From contig MU004192.1 in the NCBI GenBank assembly GCA_010093605.1, forward strand, positions 66,770 through 130,769: 64,000 bases of DNA, given 5' to 3'. Shown here in pieces: positions 34,824 to 45,762 of this stretch (position 1 is the first letter of the stretch; every line of letters begins with the position of its first letter). A program made the position numbers and the translations under genes. The DNA is from Lophium mytilinum (Eukaryota > Ascomycota > Dothideomycetes > Mytilinidiales > Mytilinidiaceae). The notes beneath the pieces were generated by a model that saw only the letters and a program-made list of their open reading frames with translations, was not told the origin of the DNA and did not search any database.

Positions 34824-36510
34824 TCAAGCTGTAGGACTGAACTTTGACATCTTCCGGATTCTTTCACCATAGGCAAAGAAAAGAAAAGGCACAGGTACTA
34901 GGACCAGGCATAAAAACGCTAACAGACTAGTAGCCCAAGGCACACCGAGATTATGGAACCTGAGACAAGTGTTAGGAATATCTCTTACAGCAGCACCAGG
35001 CACACTTACATGGCAGACGCGAAAATTGGGAATCCAGCTCCTGCCAAGGAACGCAACGCCGTATTCGATACTAGGGCGGAGTTGGCGTACCAGAGGTAAC
35101 AATCAATGATATAGTTCAAGCCTTGAAGAAAGATCATCATGAGGCCCATTCCTATAGGTATGCATGAGATTACTTGAGGCACCCAAGAAATGTGCGAGTT
35201 GCTGGTCCATGCAAACCAGAACAGTCCGGCAGGTAATAGTACTGCGCCAAGCATCATCGGGGGCAGACGTTCTTCTGGGATGACTGCGTTATGTTCCTTG
35301 AGCTTGCGAGCGAAGCGGGTCGTCGTGTTCCAGATAACAATGCAGACCCCAAGCAGGACGCCGATAAGGATGCCGAGGAATGGCAGAGATCCGACGCCAT
35401 TGTTCCAACCTCGCTCCTCTTGGAAGGAGATTGGGAATGCTTCGAAGAAGAGATAGAGGTAGCCGTAGACAAGGCCGATGTAGATGTTCATCAGGAGTAG
35501 GATAGGTTCTTGAAACATCATTACCAGCGGTCGAAGAAGCAAATTGTACGCCATGGTACGGCCTGTAATCCGTACCTCTTCCGCTTTGGCGTGGGCGGCC
35601 CAGTTGCCAGTCTCGTGGCGAATACGTCTAGCCTTGTGCTTCAATATGATGTGGTGGGCTGTCTCGGGAAGCACAAGAAGTGCGTAGAGGCCGAAAACAC
35701 CGCTCAGAATGAGTGTGATCCATTGCGTCCAGCGCCAGCCGAGATGGGACTGCGTGATGAATCCTCCTATCACGGGACCTAGTGTCGGACCACCGAATGT
35801 CGCGGCGAAAACAAAGCATACCGCGACACCCCTATGCACTGGCTCCCAAAAATCAGCCAGCGCGCCTCCGCCAATGGCTATAGTGGATGATCCAAAGACG
35901 CATCCGAAAAAGCGGCAGAGCATGATTGTATAGAGGTTCTGAGCTACAGCGACGGGGATCTGAAAAATGGCGAAAACAAAGAAGCCGAATAGGAGGGGGC
36001 CGCGGCGGCCGTAGTGTTCTGAAATAGGTCCCCAGATTATAGGCCCGATGGCGAAGCCCTGAACACTTGATTAGTTTTCGTGACTTCCACCCTTGTCGGT
36101 GTACTTACTAGAACGAATAGAGAGGTCCCGAGCGTTGAGACAACCGTGGAAACGCCATACTCTTGTGCGATGGGCTCGGTTGCGGTACTGAGTATACTGG
36201 ACGAGAACGTTACGCAAAAGTTCAGTCCGCCAAGGGCTATAGTTATGAGCGACCTCCTCATCATCGAGAAGTTCAAAGGATGCCTGGGGTCGGCGGCGTG
36301 ATCCCAATCGACAACATTCACGTCTTTTTCTTGCCCATTTTCCTTCTCGTTCTCGGATTCATCTTGTCCTGTACCATCATTGCCATCTTCAGACTTCGCT
36401 TCAATGTCGGCCAGCGAATTACGGTGAGATACCCGTTGCAAAGTCGGACGCTGGAAAGCGCGGTGGTCTTGCTCCCCAAAGCTGCTAGGTGGGTTTCCAG
36501 GACTAGCCAT
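34824..36510 (-). CDS. MFS drug:H+ antiporter, DHA1 (12-helix) type
   Basis: Predicted multidrug or metabolite exporter of the plasma membrane. CDS complement(join(34824..34959, 35010..36058, 36109..36510)), 528 residues, all phases closed. Long acidic N-terminal tail, then VNVVDWDHAADPRHPLNFS, the usual lead into helix 1 in fungal DHA1 pumps. Motif A is GPISEHYGRRGP after GFAIGPIIWG; motif C region is FGGPTLGPVIGGF; PETAHHIILKHKARR lies in the central loop. It stands head to head with the Zn2Cys6 gene at 37282 across 771 bases, which suggests shared control. Confidence 0.92.
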
Positions 36511-36583
36511 GCTCTTTAAGTCAATGACTGCAAAGTATTGATTGTCAGAATGTACAGTTGATCATCAAGAAGCGAGACCTATT

Positions 36584-36593
36584 CTATATATAC
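36584..36593 (-). promoter_or_regulatory. TATA box of the DHA1 transporter gene
   Basis: A GTATATATAG stretch on the minus strand about 75 bases upstream of the ATG at 36510. Confidence 0.4.
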
Positions 36594-37038
36594 CCAGTCA
36601 CAGTCCCTAAAAGCTAGCTATCTTGCTAGCAGACATTTTCGGATATACAGACGCCACAGGGTAGCTGGGAATAGAGACTGCTGAAAAATGCCTGTCGATC
36701 CGAGTGGAAGCCATGAAGCTTGCTGCTTTTGGGTGCATTTCAGATTTTTCATGGGTATGCTAGCATCATTGAAGTGCTGAGCGAAGCTGTTTGTCATGTC
36801 CGGAGCTGCCAATCCGAAGAGCTTCATCCGATCCTCAATCGGCTGTGAGACGGTTGCCACCTGAACATGGCGGCGGCTGAAGAAAACAAAAGGATGTCTT
36901 TTCTCATGTTTCAGACCTGCGGCGGCTACTTTATCTTAGAAACGTTTGAGTGCCAAGGGCCAGCTTCATATGACTATTTCGAAGAGGGTATCTGGAAGCA
37001 TTGGGATAGAGTCTGTGCCTGGGAGTGGAGCTGATCCT

Positions 37039-37110
37039 CGGATATGTGTTTCGGATGTACAGGCTCGGATCTACGTCGGATCTATAATGTCGGATCTACG
37101 TAGGTCGGAT
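37039..37110. promoter_or_regulatory. Cluster of six CGGAT repeats in the shared DHA1/Zn2Cys6 promoter
   Basis: CGGAT starts at 37039, 37052, 37066, 37077, 37091 and 37106, with steps of 13, 14, 11, 14 and 15 bases, all in the same direction. Three copies extend to CGGATCTA, the others to CGGATATG or CGGATGTA. Zinc-cluster regulators bind CGG triplets, so this may be an operator for the adjacent regulator or another one. Inference only. Confidence 0.55.
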
Positions 37111-37281
37111 ATGCAGTATGCGCGCCACATTGTGACTCTCGAAAACTCTTCCAAACGTCTCATTCTCAGCCCTCGGACGCGTAGTCCGCCCTATTTTCCT
37201 CTTTCTGCTAGCCAGCAGTGAGATCCTGCCGATGTTAGTCGTCGTAACAACATAGCAACGGATACAACAGGGGTTGCAAAT

Positions 37282-39525
37282 ATGATGATTCAGCGTCGAA
37301 CGAAAGGTGTGTGCGATCCCAGCAGTCTAGTCTTGGCAATGCTCTCACTCCATTCGAGACCTCATTAACATTTCTTTGCTGCAGAAGGCGAAAAATACCA
37401 GCGCCTGCCACGAGCTTGCGAAAGCTGCCGATTGCGTAAAATAAAGTGCAATGGAGCAAATCCCTGCAGAGGCTGCTTGAACCACAATGAGGCGTGCCAA
37501 TACCGTGTGAAGCCTCGCAATCGAAGGACGAAAGACGAACTGGCATCGCCTATACGACACACCACAACGTCGCAGCCAAATCTCCCTAACGCCAGTTCCC
37601 AGATTGACCCACTCCAGAGCAGAGAGGCGATTCAGAGTGTAAGCGCAACTGATCATGTATCTCCGATGGGGACCATCCAACTGTACTATGGCCCGTCTTC
37701 CAACTTCTCTTTTCTTCAGCATATCTATCGTAGCCTTGTTTGTCCATCCTCTCGAAAGAATCATATCTCGCCGGAGGTTCAGGAAGGTGGTCCTGGGCTT
37801 GACTTTTTTCAGCAGCGACAATCTTACTTCGCGCTAGCGCCCGAATATCCGCCATATGATATGAACATAAGTTTCCTTACATTGGACTGTGCCAAGAGGC
37901 TCGTTCAGTCGTATGCGACTACACTGGGCCATCTGGTACCGATCTGGTCCGAGGCTGAGCTGCTGTGCAGGTTGACGGCTCTGTATTGTCAATTGCAGCG
38001 GAATGACGGGTCGTTCTCTCCTGACAAAACTATACTCCTCTGTATACTTGCCATTGGCGCCGCTACTGCTGAAATGCTCGATTGGGCTGAAATATTGTAT
38101 ATTCGAGCGAAGTCTGAGTGTATCATGTTCGAAGACGTCATGAATCTGCAGGCTGTTCAGATACCGTTGTTGATGGTATGCCTCGCCGGAACAGCCGTAT
38201 GTTGACATGTGACTCACTTTTACAGGCCCAGTATCAAACGAATATGGGGCGCTCAAACTCCTCCTATATTTACCTCGGCACGGCTGCTCGGAAAGCCTTA
38301 GCAATTGGCCTTCACAGAGGCATCGGCGCGCACGACGATGGCAGTGACAGCTCCCTTGTCCAAGAAACCCGGACAACGTTGTGGAGCCTGTATTTCTTTG
38401 AAACGCAAGTCTAGTCCTATTTCTTGTGATTTTCAGCTGCTGACGACCACATCCAGCTGGACCTCTTTTGGGCTGGGGCGCATCTGTTCTCTTGATGCTG
38501 ATGATATATCATGCCCATATCCAGACAACCAGGAGTTCCTTGCTTCTATCTGCCAACTTTCGGCGATCATGTCTCGCTGCTCCAAAAACCTATACTCCAA
38601 ACGGCAAAACACTTTGAAACAGATGTGGAAAGCGGCATCAACAATAAATGACGAGCTACGTGTGTTTGCAACCAAGGTCGGTATTGGAACAACGGATCAA
38701 TCCCGTACCTCCACACCTAGCGAATCACAGAGCGTGCAACGGTTTCTTCTCAACAATTGTAAGACTCCCTACGAAGACTCTTGCGTGATCGGAGCTGATA
38801 GTTCTAGTATACTATCAAACAGTCATCCTGACTTTCCGGCCGTTCCTTATAGTCTGGGCAGCCAACCAGCAAGCCAACATGGGAGGAGACAGCGGTGGAG
38901 ATTATCCAATAACTCCTTTGAGCGTCGAGCAAAAATGGCTCCGAGAGGCCCGCAGGAATGTGGTTGACGCAGCTCAGGATCTTATTGCACATCTTGCACA
39001 CGCTCATACCGAGCTACCAGTAGTCAAGGTACGCGCAGCGTTGTTTGCCCATCTAGATCAATTACACTAAACAGGCCACAGAAATTCAGGTACCATGCAT
39101 TTTACGTTGAGTTTGCATGCTGCCTTCTACTGTACACATACATCTGGGAGGAAAGGCTCTTGTACACCGACTACATAAAGACTGGGTTGGCATGCTTGAG
39201 AGCTATGCAACCCGGCGAGCCGGTCACAAGCTCGATCGTCTGCATTGAGCGCATGCGACAAATTGTTCAGCAGAGCTCTGATTCCGTGTCTGTAGTAACA
39301 GGTGGAGAGCAACCGTGCTCTGCACAGACTTTGGACACAACAAATCCTTTTGCCTTTCCAACCGGTCCTCCTACATCGAATGATCCATCGAGAGATTTCA
39401 TGAGTCTATGGCAGCCGGAGCTGATTAGCTCTCGACCGTCGACGGATTTTGGAAGTATGAGCTGGATTTTCGATGTTGCGGCATCCAGTCCGTCTAGCAT
39501 TTTCCCTATAGACATGCTAGATTAA
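37282..39525 (+). CDS. Zn2Cys6 transcription factor with fungal-specific (fungal_trans) domain
   Basis: Six exons: 37282-37306, 37385-38175, 38226-38404, 38457-38758, 38853-39028, 39082-39525; 638 residues, all phases closed. The first exon is only 25 bases (MMIQRRTK). The zinc cluster ACESCRLRKIKCNGANPCRGC has the normal C-x2-C-x6-C-x5-C-x2-C-x6-C spacing. The middle domain shows LGTAARKALAIGLHRG, ETRTTLWSLYFFET and DISCPYPDNQEF. The third intron uses a GC donor (AC/GCAAGT) with a CCAG acceptor; only this choice restores FETWTSFGLGR. Divergent from the DHA1 pump, so a pathway-specific activator of that pump is the natural guess. Confidence 0.9.
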
Positions 39526-40177
39526 CAGCGAGGGCTGTAGAATAGCGGCTGAATACTAAGTGGGCCTAAAGACAGGGCGCTTAGCTCTTGGAAAGAGTGC
39601 AACTACAGCAAACTCCTTTAAAAGCGGTTGCAAGGTGCAGAAGATGTCCCCGTTCAGATCACCGTTGCCTCTCTCCAATATCTAGTATCATCCAGCTTCA
39701 AGAGCAGGAGAAGTACGGAGGGTAAAGCGGACATAATAGACTGCTGAATGCGATATAGTACTATAACATGTTTGAACTTTAGTAGGGGTACTGCCTGCCG
39801 TGGGTTTGGGAGGGATGATACTGCGATAGAGACGCAAGGCAGAGACTAGGGGTACGCCGCGTCTGTAGATGTAACCGCTGCGTTTTGCGTATCATCAAGG
39901 TCTAGGGGAATAAAGCAATCCACACCACAGCATCAACATTCCAAAAGAACGCCATATTTTTCCTCCTCATTACGAACCGCACTCAATCCCACGACTCGAA
40001 AGACAGAAGAGATGGGTATACAATCATGATCGTAATCACACGACCCCGTTCAGCCCTACCATTTATGCGACCATGCACCCCACCCATACCCGCTTTTCCT
40101 TCACATAGCCCACCCATATGCACAACCTCGCTGTCCCTCGTACCCTTACTTACTGAGTGACGACGCACTAATCTTTT
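39526..40177. other. Convergent spacer between two Zn2Cys6 genes
   Basis: Tail-to-tail spacer of about 650 bases. No gene seen. From about 39920 the plus strand is C/A-rich. Confidence 0.45.
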
Positions 40178-43100
40178 TTACAACCCACCACCGCTGCCTC
40201 CCTGTCCACCCCCGAAGAAGAATCCATCGAACAAGTCAAACCCACTGCCATCGCTCCAATCGTGGTTCCCATCGAAGCCCATTCCAAAACCGAGATCCGC
40301 GAGCCCGCCTCCTCCAGGTCCTGCCTCGCCCCCATTCACAGCCGCGCCCTGCACGGGAAACGAGTCCAAGAAATCAAGCTCCGAGAATGCGCCCATATCA
40401 GGATAGGCCGAAGAGATGTTTTGCGCGAAATTACTGTACGGCATCTGGTTACTGAGAGCGTACGGCGATATATTCGGATTCTGGCCTTGCTGTGTAGGCG
40501 GTGAAGTAGTGGCAATGGCGTCAGATTCGGCAGAGGACATTGAAGAGATAGGGGGCCGGAGGGCCGGGTCGAGGGCGAAGGCGTGCTGATGGCGTAGTTG
40601 AGGAGAGATATTTCGAGGGTCCTGCTTGTTGAATTGTTGCTGCTGTAGATTTTCCTGCTTGATGGCGTGGGAAGTAGGTTGGGGAGGCGGCGGAGGCCGC
40701 ATGCTGCTAAGCTGGCTACTAATGCGGCTGAAGGAGCGGGCGTCGGTTTCGTCGTCGCTGAAGAGATCGCGGAGGTTCATGTCAAAGCGGGGAGTCGGCC
40801 GTCGGCTGCTTTGGAAATAGCTGTGTTGGTAGCCGGTTGAGAGTTCGGTATCCGAGCGTGCGTCTTGATCGGAGGTGTAGGTGCTTGGGGAATGGAAGTT
40901 GGACATGTTGGCTTGGGAGGCAGTGCCCAAGGCCTGGGGCCCAAAGCCGGTAGTCGACATGCACATTTGGATCGTAGCTTTGCTCATGCGGTCAAAAGCG
41001 TCTCGACAAGCTTCAGCGGGTGGGCATTTCTCGATGAGATCTCCAAGAACGGATGTTGCTGCCAGGACTGTAAAGTCGACGTCGTCTAGGGACTTTCGTA
41101 CGTTAATGCTTGAGTCAGAGATAGATCGAGCTATAGCTTACTAGATGACTTCGTACGACTGGCGAGTGCCAGACGGCATACAAGAATGATATCCCTGCTC
41201 TGGTCAACCACGAATTTTATTTCTACAAGGGCATATAACTTACCAGCCATGAATAGATGATGTGTTGCAAGGAATGTGTAATTTACGAGATGTACTCGAT
41301 GAAGCTGCCGATACAACTTAAGCACCTTCTGCCCAGCTTCTGCAACCTTGAGGAAGACCCGCTCTTCATCTTCGCGTTCTTCAATGTTCAAGACCGAAGG
41401 ACTTGCAATGTCTCCATTAGTTGCGCCCAGCTCGCCGGCCAATACTGGAGGGACAGATAGGCTTTGGCGATACAACATGATGATAGCTTGCCAATAATTA
41501 AGTTCGAGGAATAACGGCGAGAATTGCACTCCCGTCTCCATCTGATTCGGCGCAGATTCCTTCCACTCCCATAATCGGCGATCGATATCAATCCGCCAAG
41601 ACCTAAAAGAGTCGAATCTCGCTAAGAACGGGGAGGGAAGCTTCGTGTGCATGAAGTCGTTTCCTTGATTTGCTCCACTGTCTCTTGCTTGTTGAGCTTG
41701 CCGGTGTTGCAGCACTTGCAGGATTTCGGATTGCAACAGCCGTAATCTGAAGTAGTGTTGAGCTACCACCTTGTAACTTGGCTCGGCGCCTCGAGGGGGG
41801 TTTAGGAAGCCTTCTTTGGTGATGTACTTGTCGTCCAGCATGGAAGGGAATTCCGTGGTGACGACCTGATCCGTGATTCCGAAAGGCCTACCAACACACG
41901 TACTGACAAGCCGGTCGAACGAGTAGACACACCACCACAGTCGTCTACGGAGGTCCCGCACCCATTGCCGACGGCCCCTCTCTTTCGCATCAATCTTGAT
42001 GCCATTGCTAGCACCTGCAGTAGTTTCCGGATTCTCCTCAACCTTCCCGAAAGGATGCTCGTCTCCGTTGGAGCCGTCAATGCCTACGCCGTCTTCATAA
42101 TGTAATCCTAGGTCCACTCCTAGTCGAACCGCCACACCGACAATATACCACAACCCGGGCGCCACTGGTCGGAGTAGCGCGAATCCCGCGAGCAACAGCA
42201 CGGCTTGTAGCTCTTCCAGACCGCCTCCAAAGCCGTCGGGTCGGTCTGCTGCTGGCGAGGAGCCAAGGAAGGTTTCGAGATGCACAATGGCTGAAGCATG
42301 GTACTCTTCGGGCTGGTGCTGCTGGCTTGCAAGCTTGCGCTTCTTGTGGCTTGGCGGAGAGAAAGTTGGTGCGTTGGAGTGGTCGGATGTGGGAGACTCT
42401 TGAGGGTCAGAGCTGCCCATGATAATGCCAGCGCCAATAGCAAATACAATGTTAAGCATGTAGGATTCGCGTGACGTTCTATGCCGTCCTTCGGCGGTAT
42501 ATGTCCTTTCAAACATCTCCATAAATTCTCCGCGGTGTAGAATAGGGATTTGGGGGTTTGCATGCTCGAAGTAGAGCTCGACGAGCTTTAGGCCCAGCTC
42601 GTGGTCAGGAAATGGTGCTTGGCGTATAGTTGGCTTGGTATGCAGGCCGAAGAATGAGTCTCTCATGGACGTGCCCCCATCGGCGACATTGCCGGGGATC
42701 GTTTTGGCTCCCCGGATGCTTCCGCGCTCAGACGAGGCGCCCGAGACAGAGCTCTTCACGGCGGCAAAGACGACGCGCGCAAACGAGATGCCCGACGTCG
42801 ATCCCAGATATCTGGGGTCGCTGGCGCCCTGGACCGACACCATTCCGATGTTGGATACAAGCTTCGTAAGCTTTTCTCGATCATACTTCTCGTTCTCCTC
42901 CTTTATAGCGCTCTCTGATTTCTTAGCCCCTCCATTGCGGTGGGCATCACCACCGGCAGACGACGTCGGCTTGTGCGAGGGGAGGCCATTCCCAGACGGA
43001 TAGCTCGGCTCGAAGTGCTCGGGCGGGGCAAAGGCAATGGAGTTGTCCTGGAGCAGCGATTCAAGGTAGGACACGCGGGTCTCGAGGTAGTAGACATAGC

Positions 43101-43447
43101 TGGGCGCGGGTCAGTATAGGATTGCTGGGACGAAAGACAGAGCTTCGCATAGGCACAGTGCGGCGCAACACACACCTTCGAGGGATCTCGCGCTTCGTTA
43201 TCGGGTCGTATCCCACACAGCGCACATTGGCCTTCTCGCAGGAGGCACAGGCGGGCAGGTTCTGATCACAGCGGTTCTTCCGCAGCCGGCAGCGATTGCA
43301 GGCAGAGACATTGCGGAACGAGGATGCTGACGCGCTGGAGGCGGCAGAGGCCGCGGGCGACGAAGCTTTCCCGAGAAGTACGTCGGTGGGCGAGGGGCCG
43401 TCGCCGTCAATAGAGGAGTCCTCCAGGGAGCGCTTGAGGCCGGTCAT
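40178..43447 (-). CDS. Large Zn2Cys6 transcription factor (Ppr1-type zinc cluster, fungal_trans domain)
   Basis: CDS complement(join(40178..41092, 41142..41194, 41244..43099, 43176..43447)), 1,031 residues, all phases closed. The zinc cluster at about 50-78 (ACNRCRLRKNRCDQNLPAC, then CEKANVRC) runs directly into GYDPITKREIPRSYVYYLE, the linker and coiled-coil style of Ppr1 and related Gal4-class dimers. The middle domain has ALLRPVAPGLWYIVGVAVRL, RRRLWWCVYSFDRLVS and GRPFGITD. A conserved stretch SLDDVDFTVLAATSVLGDL, with EKCPPAEACRDAFDRMSKAT, precedes a disordered Gln/Pro then Gly/Asp/Phe-rich C-terminus, a likely activation region. It resembles regulators of plant-cell-wall degradation such as CLR-1, but I cannot confirm that. 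Confidence 0.9.
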
Positions 43448-44568
43448 CGAGGCGCATGGCAGGACGTCGAGGTCATACGTTTTCGCTGGAGCTTCAGCTC
43501 GGGAGCTCAGTCACAGTATTGAAAACGAAGTCGGTCCCCACGCTGAGGGCTGCTAATTCCAATAGGCACGGGAGTTGGGGGCGACGAGAGACGGGTCGGT
43601 CCCGCATTGCATAAAAAGCAAAGCAGGCTGCTCAAGGTGCGCAGGCCCCGCAAGCATTGGATATGGCGGCTCTCTTATCGTGAACCAGGTGCTTGCTGAT
43701 AGGCAAGCTGCCCGAGTCTTGTCACTACCTATTCCCGGTCGTAACTCGGCGCCTCTGATTTAGCCACCAACCGGTTAGAAGTGGACGGGCTAGAAGGGCT
43801 AGGGCGACGGCTAGGACAGCTACAGCTACGAGGCTACGAGGGGGCTACCTTTGCACGAGGGGCACCACTCCTGACGCTGCCCCGTCACGATGCCCAGATG
43901 CTGGACGGCTATCACGCCCGGACCTCGCCATTGGGTGCGCATGCGGAAGGTCCCCTAAGCCAGCCTGAACAAGCCAGCCTTTTCGCTGCTGATCGTTAAG
44001 AGCGGGTAGCCTTAGCCCTCATTGCGCCAAGCACTAGCTATCTACTATCCACATCTCGGCTACAGAGCTCCAACCGCATTCCACGAGAGAGGGAGCAAGA
44101 AACGGTATATGTACAGCGCAAGTAGCTTTGTGGATCGCTAGTTCTAGGGCTCCCCGACACCCTGCCATCCGACATGTGAAGGTGCTGTAAATCCAGGGGA
44201 AAAGCCAAGACGGTCCAGACAAGGTGACGATAGAGTCAGCTGTAGCGATGAGTATAGAACTGTATGCGTACATGAAGGCTTTGCAGTATATGCTTCCACG
44301 GTAACGTCATTTTCCTTGCCAATTCTTTATAATTACATCGGGCGTCTTGTGTCAAAGTGCTTGCATCAGATCTCCTTTCAATTCACTCTCAAACGGTTGT
44401 AGTTCCATTTGAAACTATTGTCTGCATTCACTGAAGTTCTCGCAATCTCTCAGAATCACCGTTTGCATGTATCCGCACTGTCCTGGAATCACCGTCTATG
44501 TATCACTGTCCGAGCGCCAATCGCCAGCCGAAGAACGAAAAAGGTCAATCCACCGTCCCTGGTCCATC
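43448..44568. other. Promoter region of the large Zn2Cys6 gene
   Basis: No gene supported. A G/C-rich run at 43790-43860 repeats CTAGG and CTACG-type words but has no clear unit. Confidence 0.4.
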
Positions 44569-45762
44569 TTATACATCCTTGACTTTGAACATCATACTGG
44601 GGTCCTGCGCCACCCCCTCCTTGCCGTCCCACTCAAACACTGTTACCGACTCGACCGTCTTCAGCCCCAGTTGAGCCTTGTGGTTGATAAGAAACCAACC
44701 AAGGCCGTTCCCATTCGCAGTTCCCAGCAATGCCTTCCCCTCCTCGGAATCCATGCTCAGTGTTACACCCGGCCATTTTGACACAGGCCGCCCGTTGAGA
44801 GCCCGAGCCATGGCTGCCTGCGATGGGGTGTTCTTCACCGGAAGCTGGAAGTAGTATCGAAGATTCTTGATGTCAGTCTTCTGGAGGTCGGCCTGGTGCT
44901 GCCATTCGAGGAAGAGCACATCTGACAGTTTATCGCCCAAGGCCGGGGCGTCAAATACCGGAGGAGATTGTTGTTCGCCTTTGAAACGTGGACCGTAGAC
45001 GCCAAGGGCATAGATTACACCCTCCATGTTGTTGTATATGACCGTGTGGAAGGCATTGGTAGGCTTGGAGCAGTGAGTTGGCGTACTTTTGCGCAGAACT
45101 TCTAATGTTTGTCTAGCCGGCTGCAGTAGGATCATACTTACTTGGAACCTCTTCCCGTCAACTGTGTACGGTTCCTCATGTTGCCAGGTCATATGCACAT
45201 TTCCTCCAGACCAGACGCCGTTCCTCTCCCTACGAGAAGCTGTCGAAAGACCCAGCTCTCTAACAGTACTCCTCATAGGCATTGAGATATCGAACCATCC
45301 ACGACATCCCGGCACCGTCTCCAGCATGTACGTCCCGTCCGCTGATTTCCAACCGTACCTCTTTAACTGCGTATACTCGGTATACGGGCTCTGCGACTGG
45401 AACCCCAAGAAAGCGGTAGCACCAGTGCTATCCTCCTTCGCAGCTCTCAGCAGCTTCCATCCCCTCGCAACTAGCTTGTTCCATTCGTTGTCACTTGTCT
45501 GTGGCGGGACCTCTCGCTTGACCTGGGTCTTCGAACTCGGACTCTCCAACTCAACTCCAATCGACGAGTTCCCTCGCGCCCGGTTCTCGTATGGATGACG
45601 GATTGGCTGCACGATGTGGCGAAGGTTGTAGCTAGGGGGTGGGAGCAAGCACAATTGATAGTGGGCTAGGCCGATGGCTAGCGCGGCCGGAACGGCGGCC
45701 ACAGCAAAAGTCGTGAAGTATCGCTCGCGACCGGCTTTGCGGTAATTCTGGTTCATGCCCAT
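44569..45762 (-). CDS. Single-pass membrane protein of unknown function
   Basis: 397 residues if read straight through. One N-terminal membrane segment (TTFAVAAVPAALAIGLAHYQ, residues 17-36) is preceded by a basic stretch, so it is probably anchored with the bulk of the protein on one side. I do not recognise the family; a mitochondrial or ER membrane protein is possible. Segments seen: GTYMLETVPGCRGWFDI, HTVIYNNMEGVIYALG, LGWFLINHKAQ. Within it, 45064-45141 looks like a 78-base intron (GTAAGT donor, CCAAG acceptor). It is a multiple of three with no stop, so the protein is 397 or 371 residues depending on splicing. The removed part (VSMILLQPARQTLEVL...) looks less protein-like, so I favour splicing. 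Confidence 0.7.
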   Translation of the reverse strand: MGMNQNYRKAGRERYFTTFAVAAVPAALAIGLAHYQLCLLPPPSYNLRHIVQPIRHPYENRARGNSSIGVELESPSSKTQVKREVPPQTSDNEWNKLVARGWKLLRAAKEDSTGATAFLGFQSQSPYTEYTQLKRYGWKSADGTYMLETVPGCRGWFDISMPMRSTVRELGLSTASRRERNGVWSGGNVHMTWQHEEPYTVDGKRFQVSMILLQPARQTLEVLRKSTPTHCSKPTNAFHTVIYNNMEGVIYALGVYGPRFKGEQQSPPVFDAPALGDKLSDVLFLEWQHQADLQKTDIKNLRYYFQLPVKNTPSQAAMARALNGRPVSKWPGVTLSMDSEEGKALLGTANGNGLGWFLINHKAQLGLKTVESVTVFEWDGKEGVAQDPSMMFKVKDV

